Below are positions 51,149 through 59,285 of a stretch of 64,000 bases of DNA, one piece after another. Within the stretch, counting starts at the first letter, position 1; the number at the start of each line of letters is the position of its first letter. Source of the stretch: a virus; the IMG/VR virus record IMGVR_UViG_3300008516_000951, positions 1 through 64,000 of that record; one strand, given 5' to 3'. The position numbers and the translations under genes are program-made. The notes beneath the pieces were generated by a model. The model saw only the letters and a program-made list of their open reading frames with translations. It searched no databases and was not told the DNA's origin.

Positions 51149-51693
51149 CAGCCCGTCAATTCCTTAATAGTTGCAAGGAAATTAGTTGTGAACAAAAATC
51201 GTCTTTTCGTAGAATCCCTTTCCAATCCCAAAGGTACTATTGGTGATGTTCGAGATACATTCAAAATCTCATATTCCAACGGTGATATTTCAATTGTTTG
51301 ATTCAACACAGCATCCAAGTCGGATACAATATCTTCAATCTTTTCAAATCCTTCATTATACTCTCTGGAACGAATACGAATTTGCATACCATAATGCTGA
51401 ATCATAGAACCAATCATTAACCGCCCATCTTTAATCCCCAAAGTATCATAGACCGCACCGACATTGGTCTCAACATTATCACCATCCGGCATAGATGCTA
51501 CATACAAAGGCCAATTTCCCTGCACAGACGGACGGGTCATCAAAGCCAATGTTTGTATAATATACTCGGCAATAACAGTAGCCGGGGAATTGACTAATAT
51601 ATCGCTTCCTTGCGTAGTACGAAGGGACGTTAAAATCAACGACCCTCCTGTCGCAGCAGCTATGTAATTGTCACCGACTATTATTTTACTCAT
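51148..51693 (-). CDS. Tail terminator-like protein, copy 1, 181 aa
   Basis: Paralogue of 50690 with a longer N-terminus (VGDNYIAAATGGSLILTS) that may add a strand. The two are TGATG-type neighbours, overlapping by one base. One copy may bind the neck and the other the tail end, but this is only a guess. Confidence 0.6.
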   Translation of the reverse strand: MSKIIVGDNYIAAATGGSLILTSLRTTQGSDILVNSPATVIAEYIIQTLALMTRPSVQGNWPLYVASMPDGDNVETNVGAVYDTLGIKDGRLMIGSMIQHYGMQIRIRSREYNEGFEKIEDIVSDLDAVLNQTIEISPLEYEILNVSRTSPIVPLGLERDSTKRRFLFTTNFLATIKELTG

Positions 51694-52169
51694 ACTATCG
51701 TTACCGTCTTATACGGACTGGTTTGGGACAACACAATTTCCATCACAACAGTTGTCCCATCAGAAGCATCCAATAATTGATAAGTGTCGGTTGTACCGGT
51801 TTTCAATTGCCACTTCCCGGCAGACCAAGCCGCCAATATTTTTAACAATACTTCATAAGTCATAGCACCACCGGCAGTAAATCGTGTATCTGCCATCAAA
51901 GCATCTACAATTTCAGCAGCAGTTATCGACCCACCTGCAATTGTCACATCCGGTTGATAAACAGCAAAACCAATTTTATCAATACCGTCATCAATAAGAA
52001 CTAAGTCACCCGCCTCCACAAGAGTAGATGAACCAATATAAACACCACTTACACCTACATTCGTTTCCGGCATTGATACCAATAAATCTCTATTGGTCCC
52101 ATCTGCTTTGTAGATATTAGCAGTTAGTATATTACCCGGTTCCCAACCAAATGGAATTTCATTCGCCAT
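51690..52169 (-). CDS. Putative virion protein, 159 aa
   Basis: A beta-rich start (ILTANIYKADGTNRDLLVSM) and a helix-rich end (AAEIVDALMADTRF, YEVLLKILAAWSAGKW) resemble phage baseplate or fibre-junction proteins. The overlap with both neighbours is short. No family recognised. Confidence 0.55.
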   Translation of the reverse strand: MANEIPFGWEPGNILTANIYKADGTNRDLLVSMPETNVGVSGVYIGSSTLVEAGDLVLIDDGIDKIGFAVYQPDVTIAGGSITAAEIVDALMADTRFTAGGAMTYEVLLKILAAWSAGKWQLKTGTTDTYQLLDASDGTTVVMEIVLSQTSPYKTVTIV

Positions 52170-52557
52170 TTACTTTTTTCAAATCTTCCTTGGCTTGCTC
52201 TACCATTTCTTCTTTAATATCTTCTTTAACTTCTTTCTTTCCTTCATCCAGTCCACTTGCATTATCCTCCAATATGATTGAAACAGATGCTACTACAAAA
52301 GACTGGAAAGTGACTAGCATACAATCCTGAATCAATTTTGCTTCAGCTATCGAAATCTCACAATTTGAAAACTGAAATTTTTTGGCCAAATCCCAACGCT
52401 CAAGCATCTTTATTAAGGTCTTCTCCAAAACAGGAGCATTACCTAAAGCGTGGACAATAATATCACCCAATATCCAGGGTTCTTCCTTCCCATCAATTAA
52501 CCTCATAAAAGGTTTACCATCGGGGCCAAATACACTTTGTGTTGTGTCTAAAACCAT
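52159..52557 (-). CDS. Hypothetical protein with acidic helical tail, 132 aa
   Basis: The N-terminus (FGPDGKPFMRLIDGKEEPWILGD) looks like a small strand domain. The C-terminal 40 residues are Glu/Lys-rich helix. It lies between the fibre-like gene and tail genes. Unrecognised. Confidence 0.5.
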   Translation of the reverse strand: MVLDTTQSVFGPDGKPFMRLIDGKEEPWILGDIIVHALGNAPVLEKTLIKMLERWDLAKKFQFSNCEISIAEAKLIQDCMLVTFQSFVVASVSIILEDNASGLDEGKKEVKEDIKEEMVEQAKEDLKKVNGE

Positions 52558-52577
52558 CGTTATATCCTTTCCAAAAA

Positions 52578-54239
52578 TTAACTTAATGACGTTATAATTC
52601 CACCATTTACGGTTACAGTATTCCCATTATTATCCACAAAAGACCCATCCACTCCGGCTACACCATTGTCTGCAAATCCACCACCGGCATTTACTGTCCC
52701 AGTAGTCCTCACCTCAGTTACATTGGAATCCCCCAACATCACCTGATTAGAAGCATCCGGCTCGGCATTATAGCCTATTGCCGTTGAATTTGTATAGATT
52801 AACTGTGGGGTTAATTTATGACCTACTCCAGTACCCTGCTGTATCATTAAATCGAAGAGTAGTTCTAAAGTGTTTGCATTAATGACTTTCCAAAGATAAA
52901 CAGTACCATCAACAAGAATCGGCAAAGGTGCTGAACCCTCTGTAAATTTCAAATTATGATAAGTTCCGATGGCTCCTATACCGTGGCCTACGATAGTCAC
53001 CCGATTATTTGCTGTATCTACATCTACATTGTCAAAAGTAACAGCACTTCCTGCATCTTCGACAAACGTATTAAAAGCATTATAACCTAAAGCTGAATTA
53101 TAATCACCATCATTATATTGTCCTGCATAAGGTCCAAAGGCTGTTAAATAACTACCAGTATTTCGTTGACCGGAATATGAACCATAACAAGACTGCCAAA
53201 TACCTGTGTTAAAATGACCGGAATATGAACCAAAAACTGATTGGTCTGTAGCAGAATTTTTATATCCTGCATATCTACCAAGTGCTGTTTGATTGGCACC
53301 TGTATTAGCATAACCAGCAGGATTGCCAAAAGCAGTTTGATTTGCACCCGTATTTTGAAAACCCGCATTAGAACCAAAAGCAGTCTGCGATGCACCGGAA
53401 TTTTGAAAACCTGCACCAAAACCAAATACTGTTTGTGATGCACCAGAATTAGTATTTCCAGCATTATGCCCAATAGCAGTCTGCCCTGCACCCGTATTAT
53501 CTAAACCTGCTGAATGACCTATCGTAGTAACATAGGTTTTAGTATTACCTTTTGATGCCGAATATCCTAAAGATGTAACACCAGCTAATAAAACACCCTC
53601 AGCATTTGTACCTATTGAAGTACTTTGATTCGTATCGTCAAATTCAAAGTTGTTAGCATATATCTTCTGGTTAAAGGTAACTGTTCCAGTGGTAGTAAAA
53701 CCAAAAGCTCCCCCATCACTGTTTACTGCATCGTGCTGTAAAGTATCCCCATTATGAAGATGATTGGAAAGCGAATATGTATTAGTATCCAAAGCAAATG
53801 TGTCGGCTGCCGTCATCTTAACAAAAGAAACCGAAGCATAAACCAACACCGACAAACTCATCAAATTAACGTGAAACGCTTGAACATCCGTACCTATCAC
53901 CAAACTCAATTCAGCAGGCGTCACTTGATGCGGATTCCCTACAATCAATTGCGAATGAGCATAAGCCGTATTCCAATTCGTTATATCTCCAGACATTATG
54001 CCCACTGCAGCACTGGCTGAAAAAATAGGATCAACTTCAACCGTCAAATATCCTGCTAAGGCGTGGTCGCCCCAACTATATGCTGCATCCCACTCAGCAT
54101 TAATCACAGCATTAGCTATATTGCCTGAATCTATATTAGCATTAGTAACAACCTGACTCCCCATATCCCAAGCACCGGCCAATGCTACTGAACCATCTTT
54201 ACGTAAAGCTCCAACATCTTTTAACACAGACACTATCAA
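52578..54239 (-). CDS. Fibre-like protein with YadA-type head repeats, 553 aa
   Basis: Residues about 235-400 hold at least nine repeats of roughly 16 residues of the form TAFG-AG--NTGA-Q, as in the left-handed beta-roll of YadA heads and phage fibres. The N-terminal 130 residues (SASAAVGIMSGDITNWNTAY) look like a trimeric stalk. The start is TTG in the TTGA overlap with the gp10-like gene. Trimeric and surface-exposed; possibly a head or neck fibre. Confidence 0.7.
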   Translation of the reverse strand: MIVSVLKDVGALRKDGSVALAGAWDMGSQVVTNANIDSGNIANAVINAEWDAAYSWGDHALAGYLTVEVDPIFSASAAVGIMSGDITNWNTAYAHSQLIVGNPHQVTPAELSLVIGTDVQAFHVNLMSLSVLVYASVSFVKMTAADTFALDTNTYSLSNHLHNGDTLQHDAVNSDGGAFGFTTTGTVTFNQKIYANNFEFDDTNQSTSIGTNAEGVLLAGVTSLGYSASKGNTKTYVTTIGHSAGLDNTGAGQTAIGHNAGNTNSGASQTVFGFGAGFQNSGASQTAFGSNAGFQNTGANQTAFGNPAGYANTGANQTALGRYAGYKNSATDQSVFGSYSGHFNTGIWQSCYGSYSGQRNTGSYLTAFGPYAGQYNDGDYNSALGYNAFNTFVEDAGSAVTFDNVDVDTANNRVTIVGHGIGAIGTYHNLKFTEGSAPLPILVDGTVYLWKVINANTLELLFDLMIQQGTGVGHKLTPQLIYTNSTAIGYNAEPDASNQVMLGDSNVTEVRTTGTVNAGGGFADNGVAGVDGSFVDNNGNTVTVNGGIITSLS

Positions 54240-54697
54240 AGTCGTTTTGCCTCTCTGGTTATGATTGCAATTATTTCAGATTTCTTTTCTCTGGCAGGCT
54301 TCTCTAAAAATTTAGCTTGTTGATTTGGTCCGCGTTTGGACCATTTCTTTTTTTGAGCAGGTGTAGTGGCTGATGCAATCCTATCAGCATACGCTACATT
54401 AAACCTTTCGCCGTGCAATGCCTCCAAATTTTCGTGAACATATATAGCATAATCACACGCGGAAGAACCGTAACTTACAATTATATCAGTGCGAAAACCG
54501 ATTCCACCTACATTTCGAGTGGTTGCAGTTGCTTTCAAATTACCCAAATCAACAGGAACAATTTTCATACTCTCACGTTGTAAGAATATCCCGGCTCTTT
54601 TCAAACCACGGCCTATCCCCATACCAATTTTATCATTAGCACTACGAAGGTTTCGCAGCACGGTAGGCAGCCCGGATATTTTTATCAATCGAGCCAT
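54236..54697 (-). CDS. HK97 gp10-like tail completion protein, 153 aa
   Basis: ISGLPTVLRNLRSANDKIGM, ESMKIVPVDLGNLKAT and DYAIYVHEN are the standard blocks of HK97 gp10. It stabilises the joint between head and tail. ATG overlaps the neighbouring stop. Confidence 0.85.
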   Translation of the reverse strand: MARLIKISGLPTVLRNLRSANDKIGMGIGRGLKRAGIFLQRESMKIVPVDLGNLKATATTRNVGGIGFRTDIIVSYGSSACDYAIYVHENLEALHGERFNVAYADRIASATTPAQKKKWSKRGPNQQAKFLEKPAREKKSEIIAIITREAKRL

Positions 54698-55062
54698 TAC
54701 AATATCGCCGTTCGCAAAAATTCAGTTGCTCTCAAATTCGGATTCTTGAGAAAACCTCTTATTTCCCAAGCACCTTCGTTTTCCTTGATGTTCACAGGTT
54801 CAACAATATCTGCAATTTCACCTAACATCAAAACACCACCTATATCCACATCACAGTCAACATAGACTTTGGCCTTAGACAATTCACGAGTGCCATCCGG
54901 CCCAATAAATTCCTCAACAGCATCGTCCCATCGGCACTTTATTGGTATCGGGTCTGCCCATTGAGGTTGTCCATAATCATCAAAATCAACACCACCACTT
55001 TCATCTGAAGCCAAAGGCCAGTACACACCATCCTGTTTTCGCATTCGATTTATAATGGACAT
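54697..55062 (-). CDS. Head closure-type connector protein, 121 aa
   Basis: MRKQDGVYWPLASDESGG, IPIKCRWDDAVEEF and VYVDCDVDIGGVLMLGEI suggest a small beta-barrel connector like head-closure proteins of siphoviruses. It is located next to HK97 gp10-like. Family call is from pattern and place. Confidence 0.6.
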   Translation of the reverse strand: MSIINRMRKQDGVYWPLASDESGGVDFDDYGQPQWADPIPIKCRWDDAVEEFIGPDGTRELSKAKVYVDCDVDIGGVLMLGEIADIVEPVNIKENEGAWEIRGFLKNPNLRATEFLRTAIL

Positions 55063-55064
55063 TC

Positions 55065-55346
55065 TTAATTACCATTTTCCATTTGCATCTTCTTAATATC
55101 ATCAACACCAGATTTGATATACTTAATATCGGATTGGATAGTGATAATATCTTCCCGATTTCTTTGGGCCTTTGCCTTGGCCTCTATAATAGCCAAGTCA
55201 TTGAAATGAAGGCTCTCAGAATTTATAAGAACATCTTTTCTCAGAGAAGCATATCCCATCCCCACAGCAAAAATAACACTGAGAAAAGGTACTGCATACA
55301 ACAAGAAATTCCTTACTATATTGTTACCATTCTTCTCTTTAGACAT
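55065..55346 (-). CDS. Membrane-anchored coiled-coil protein (holin- or spanin-like), 93 aa
   Basis: ATG 55346 uses GAAAGGG. Residues 15-34 (FLLYAVPFLSVIFAVGMGYA) form a transmembrane segment; the remainder is a polar helix ending DIKKMQMENGN. The layout of one N-terminal helix and a periplasmic coiled coil suggests an i-spanin or holin accessory. Confidence 0.55.
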   Translation of the reverse strand: MSKEKNGNNIVRNFLLYAVPFLSVIFAVGMGYASLRKDVLINSESLHFNDLAIIEAKAKAQRNREDIITIQSDIKYIKSGVDDIKKMQMENGN

Positions 55347-55361
55347 CCGAAGCCCTTTCAA

Positions 55362-55760
55362 TTATTCAACAGTTTCTTCCTCTGTCCCCAACCACAACAC
55401 GCTTACCGACGGGGATTTACCCTTCTTAATATCCTCATTCAATTTAGCCAAATTACCGTCCGTATCCATTCGCATCGCAGTCTGGCCATAATGAGAAGTG
55501 TCAAATCCCAAGTCAACCCTGGACTGCATTGTCTCCGAAACCGGACCGGCCTTTTCCTGAAATGCCCTCATATCCCGATTTGTGTAAAAGTGAGCCGACA
55601 ACCACCTTTCAATTAGCTCCAAACGCACCGCAGTATAGCCACTATCGGTACATAACTCAGTTACTAACTGATTAGCTATTGTAATAAAAGGGTCCAAGTC
55701 AATAGCAGCATCAACTTCGATAATCCCTTCAACCAGAGTCGGAGTCGTCCTGTTCGCCAT
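55362..55760 (-). CDS. Head-tail connector-like protein, 132 aa
   Basis: The start MANRTTPTLVEGIIEVD and VTELCTDSGYTAVRLELIERWLSAHFY resemble the helical adaptor proteins (HK97 gp6-like) below the portal. ATG 55760 is preferred for the clean N-terminus; 55778 is possible. It overlaps the preceding small gene. Confidence 0.6.
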   Translation of the reverse strand: MANRTTPTLVEGIIEVDAAIDLDPFITIANQLVTELCTDSGYTAVRLELIERWLSAHFYTNRDMRAFQEKAGPVSETMQSRVDLGFDTSHYGQTAMRMDTDGNLAKLNEDIKKGKSPSVSVLWLGTEEETVE

Positions 55761-55962
55761 CGTTACCATCACTTTCATTTACAGCGTTGTCCCACCTGTT
55801 CACAGCCGCCTCAACTTCTTTACGGGCTGCTGCTATTTCTTCGGGTGAAATGATTTCTCCGGCCTGGACTCTTTTAGCCAATTCAGAAATTTCCTCAACT
55901 ACGCCTATACCATCTGCAATGAGTTTTATAATCAACAGAATAGATGCAATATCCACAGGCAT
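55729..55962 (-). CDS. Small helical hypothetical protein, 77 aa
   Basis: Two helices (ILLIIKLIADGIGVVEEI and ISPEEIAAARKEVEAAVNRW) with an acidic tail. It directly precedes the connector and follows the lysis-type gene. The hydrophobic first helix could insert in a membrane, so a holin role is possible. Unproven. Confidence 0.5.
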   Translation of the reverse strand: MPVDIASILLIIKLIADGIGVVEEISELAKRVQAGEIISPEEIAAARKEVEAAVNRWDNAVNESDGNDGEQDDSDSG

Positions 55963-56522
55963 TATTTATCACCCCCTTTCATAAGTTGATATTCTATCAA
56001 TTTGGTCAGTACATTCCTAAAATGTGTCGCTATGTCGGGGGCTTCCTCACCATTCTCTAACATCAAATCCCATTCGGACAAGTAATCGCGTCCCTGGTAA
56101 ATCAAATTTGTAATTCGTTTAGTTTGTTTCGGTTTGAATTCGCCCGCCAGTTGTAACTCCGTTAAAACATTCACCGTCGCGGCAAAACTTTTTTGGGCCA
56201 CCAACAATTCAGCTTGCGGATTTTGCTGAAACTCAGAAGCACAGCCAGAAAGGAACAACAGGCAGCACAGCAAAACAATTGCATTCGCTGCCTGTTGTCC
56301 GGCAGAAGGAGAACTATTGTTCTTGTCTTTTTTCACAGCACCCTGCTTCAAATCAAATCCAAATATCTTCGCTAATGCTTTCAGCCAAATACCTATCTCA
56401 TCTAATGCCTTGTCATCTCGCGGTGTAGGCGTTATAACTACAATAGTCCGAGCCGCAGTATACGCCGCCCCTATCAAAGCAAACCACTCTACATAATGGT
56501 CTCCTATCCATTCAAGCATCAT
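55962..56522 (-). CDS. Holin-like N-terminus fused to a lipoprotein, 186 aa
   Basis: The first 50 residues (WFALIGAAYTAARTIVVITP, then LDEIGIWLKALAKIFGFD) look like a small membrane holin. The middle has a second hydrophobic run with a lipobox, IVLLCCLLFLSGC, then a polar helical domain, as in an o-spanin-type or other outer-membrane lipoprotein. Two genes may have become fused, or an internal start may give the lipoprotein. AAAGGAGC precedes the ATG pair at 56522/56519. Confidence 0.55.
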   Translation of the reverse strand: MMLEWIGDHYVEWFALIGAAYTAARTIVVITPTPRDDKALDEIGIWLKALAKIFGFDLKQGAVKKDKNNSSPSAGQQAANAIVLLCCLLFLSGCASEFQQNPQAELLVAQKSFAATVNVLTELQLAGEFKPKQTKRITNLIYQGRDYLSEWDLMLENGEEAPDIATHFRNVLTKLIEYQLMKGGDK

Positions 56523-57157
56523 ACTTGCTCCTTTCTTTTTGCAAAAAAATCTTTCACAGAAATCTTCGGAAAACAATCCAAACAACTATCATCGGTAATG
56601 TTGATAATTTGACGGCCTGGAAATACTTTAGGCAAATCCTTTTTCACAAATTGGAATCCCGTTACAAATTTAGGATATACACTTTCGGAGGGTTTGGCGA
56701 TAAGATGGTCGTGCCAATTAGATTTACCTTCTTTCGATAGTTTCATATCAAAGCCTAAGAGATAAACCGTCTTTGCACCAAGAATCAAAGCGAGATTTAC
56801 AGCACTCGCCCCAGTATTATCATTCCAACCCAATGCGTCGGTGTGAAGCCCTCTGGCTTCACGTCCCATAGTCCACAGCCAAGACAATCGGGTTTTGTAT
56901 AGTTGGGGAGCCGATGTAAAAATCACACCACCTGTAACTTCGTATTGATTTAAGTCCCTTTTAAATTTTTTGAACCATTTTGCATCACCAAAAAAGCATA
57001 TTTTACAAACGTCCTTTCCCAATCTGAAAGCTGTATTACAACCTATTGTCAATTCATTCTTGAAGAAAGTCCAATCGAAATTGCGTAAAGAATCCCCTCC
57101 GCCAATTACAAAAACATCCTGACCCTTCCATTTTGATTCAGGCTTCCAGGGAGGCAT
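56519..57157 (-). CDS. DUF115-like protein in the head gene cluster, 212 aa
   Basis: VFVIGGGDSLRNFDW and VYLLGFDMKL-KEGKSNWHDH match the blocks of the DUF115-like protein at 38152. It stands between capsid and lysis-type genes. GAGGAGG precedes the ATG. It may be a sugar transferase acting on virion or host proteins, separate from the main glycan operon. Confidence 0.6.
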   Translation of the reverse strand: MPPWKPESKWKGQDVFVIGGGDSLRNFDWTFFKNELTIGCNTAFRLGKDVCKICFFGDAKWFKKFKRDLNQYEVTGGVIFTSAPQLYKTRLSWLWTMGREARGLHTDALGWNDNTGASAVNLALILGAKTVYLLGFDMKLSKEGKSNWHDHLIAKPSESVYPKFVTGFQFVKKDLPKVFPGRQIINITDDSCLDCFPKISVKDFFAKRKEQV

Positions 57158-57159
57158 TT

Positions 57160-57603
57160 TTAATCCTCCTCATACTCCTGCAAAAATGAAGTAACTTGAG
57201 AAGCCCTCAATTTCTTCTCATTCATAACTTCACCGTCATCAGGATCAACAACTGTGTACCAAGCACCTTTCTTAAACACCTGCAATTGAACCTTAGATGC
57301 AATTGGAAATTCATCGGTGATATCCACACCGTGCTTACTTTCTACAGGTGATTCCGGTTCCAGTTTAGATTCAGGTGAGGGGGGCGGAGGAATAGATACC
57401 CCCTCACCTTTCGTGGGTTCGGGAATTGTCGGTGTCGCCGGGACAGCAATCCCTTCCCCACCTGCCGAAACATTGTCTACACGAATAAACTTGTTTGGAA
57501 ACAAATCAACCAAATCGTGCGGTGATTCTATTGTATCACCAGCCTTGTAAATCTTTCCGTTCTCTGAATGCCCACCTACTTTATCCTTGAGCTTAAACAG
57601 CAT
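57160..57603 (-). CDS. Putative head protein with Pro-rich linker, 147 aa
   Basis: A small N-terminal domain (LKDKVGGHSENGKIYKAGDT), then about 45 residues of Pro/Glu/Ser linker (IPPPPSPESKLEPESPVESK), then a C-terminal strand domain. Tethered two-domain architecture fits a capsid-attached or neck protein. SD GAAAGGAC. Confidence 0.5.
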   Translation of the reverse strand: MLFKLKDKVGGHSENGKIYKAGDTIESPHDLVDLFPNKFIRVDNVSAGGEGIAVPATPTIPEPTKGEGVSIPPPPSPESKLEPESPVESKHGVDITDEFPIASKVQLQVFKKGAWYTVVDPDDGEVMNEKKLRASQVTSFLQEYEED

Positions 57604-57669
57604 AATATAGTCCTTTCCGAAGAAATCCTATTGATATTACAAGAATTTACTTTCACCTGACATTCACAA

Positions 57670-58725
57670 TCAAACAGAAGCGTGGCCAATTCCGGTCGAA
57701 CCGTTTTGGTCGGCCCTCATTTGGGGAACCATAATGTTCATAACTTTGAAGTTGACTTGAAGGCCGCCGAATGAATCCCACTGAACCGTAGTGGTATTCA
57801 TACCGATTACTTCGCGTACAACATCAGCAGTCATTTGAACCATCAGAATATCATAATTCTGCAACCAATCCGATGTATTCAAACTTACAAAATCCCCAAC
57901 AGAAAGAATACGTTCACGAAGTGTAGTAGCCAAAGCAGTCTTGAAGTCTTCATCAAGATACGTGTCCCAACTTGGAGCGTTGTACAGCAACCACGGGCCG
58001 TGGTAATGAATGTTTTTCATCTGCTGACGCAAACCTAACAATTCAGTTATCAATGTGCTACCAGTCCAGCCAGCAGCCGCCGGAGAAGTGAAAGTCGCTG
58101 TTCTACGCGCCGGATAGTTGGTGTAGCCATAAATAGTGCCACCACCATATACATAAGTAGATAGCCTGCCCAATAACATCTGTTCATTACTTTCAGCCAC
58201 TTTGCGGGCAGCCAGTTCGGCCATCGTTGTATCAAGCGGTGAATTACCACTACGAGAAATAGCAATCTGCCGAGCCGAAAACATAAAATCCTTATGAGTT
58301 ATTGGCAACGGTAAATTTGTCAACTCATAAACGGGACGGTCATTAGGATTATCCCTTAATCCGTCCATACTGATAGAGGCATCGTTAATGTCACTTTGCG
58401 TTTCAGTTTGGAACACTGATTTTCCCATTCCATTAGGAATGCTATAAGTCAATCCCTTCCCCAAAAGGTCGGCCACGGCACGTAATCTTTCACGAGCTAC
58501 TTTAAGAACAGCTTCGTCCAAATGTATCCAGTCGTCCTTACGCAACGTCGCTGTAGCATTAGCCGCCAAAGGCACAGCTTTGGGTTTGCTATACCTATCG
58601 TTTTGGGTGATATAACTTTTCCCATCTTTCCCAATATAGGGCCGCAAAGCATTAACATTAAAATTAGAGGCCAACAACTTACTTGCAACATCGCCACTGG
58701 CCTGACCGTTCATAATAAAATCCAT
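57670..58725 (-). CDS. Major capsid protein (HK97 fold), 351 aa
   Basis: The protein follows the protease and decoration genes and has the size and organisation of encapsulin-type capsid proteins: a long N-arm, ELTNLPLPITHKDF in the E-loop area, a helical P domain (AARKVAESNEQMLLG) and a C-terminal strand region (VNFKVMNIMVPQMRADQNG). ATG 58725 uses GAAAGGA. It forms the head shell. Confidence 0.85.
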   Translation of the reverse strand: MDFIMNGQASGDVASKLLASNFNVNALRPYIGKDGKSYITQNDRYSKPKAVPLAANATATLRKDDWIHLDEAVLKVARERLRAVADLLGKGLTYSIPNGMGKSVFQTETQSDINDASISMDGLRDNPNDRPVYELTNLPLPITHKDFMFSARQIAISRSGNSPLDTTMAELAARKVAESNEQMLLGRLSTYVYGGGTIYGYTNYPARRTATFTSPAAAGWTGSTLITELLGLRQQMKNIHYHGPWLLYNAPSWDTYLDEDFKTALATTLRERILSVGDFVSLNTSDWLQNYDILMVQMTADVVREVIGMNTTTVQWDSFGGLQVNFKVMNIMVPQMRADQNGSTGIGHASV

Positions 58726-58789
58726 TGTAAATCCTTTCAAACAAACAAAAACAATTCACTTAACTTCACTTCTTTCCTCGAAAGCAAAA

Positions 58790-59218
58790 TTAGATAACTC
58801 GCACCCTGGCCAAAGTGTTAACTGCACCGGAATCAGTCAAATCACACGCTTCCATTGCGTATGCTATAACCCTTTGGGTCGTTGCAGTACGCTCAATAAG
58901 CGTCCCATCACCACCACTAACAAGTTTATCGCCAATTGCAATATCCTGGTCAGCCTGAATCAAGGCCCTTACTTCACTACCTTTATTCGGTAAAATACAA
59001 GACACGACATTTTCAATAGTATAAACCGTGTCAACAGTATTCGCCTGCAAAGCATCCTCTTCAGCAAACAAAGCCTCAGCTATATCCCCCACAGACGAAT
59101 GGGGTAATACTTGATTACTTGAATCAACCTCTAACAACATACCCGGATAAATACCGGCCACATCTGCAGTATGCTCTTCGTGCCGGTAAGTACCCGCCGA
59201 ATGAATTCGATTAGCCAT
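58790..59218 (-). CDS. Capsid decoration/stabilisation protein, 142 aa
   Basis: The start RIHSAGTYRHEEHTADV and IYPGMLLEVDSSNQVLPHS, followed by short strands (KGSEVRALIQADQDIAIGDKL), are typical of small beta-barrel head decoration proteins located between protease and capsid genes. SD AAAGG. Confidence 0.7.
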   Translation of the reverse strand: MANRIHSAGTYRHEEHTADVAGIYPGMLLEVDSSNQVLPHSSVGDIAEALFAEEDALQANTVDTVYTIENVVSCILPNKGSEVRALIQADQDIAIGDKLVSGGDGTLIERTATTQRVIAYAMEACDLTDSGAVNTLARVRVI

Positions 59219-59285
59219 TGTTAAACCTTTCCATTAAACCTTTTATTTACCATTCATAAACAGTCGTCATCAAAAGCAAAATACA

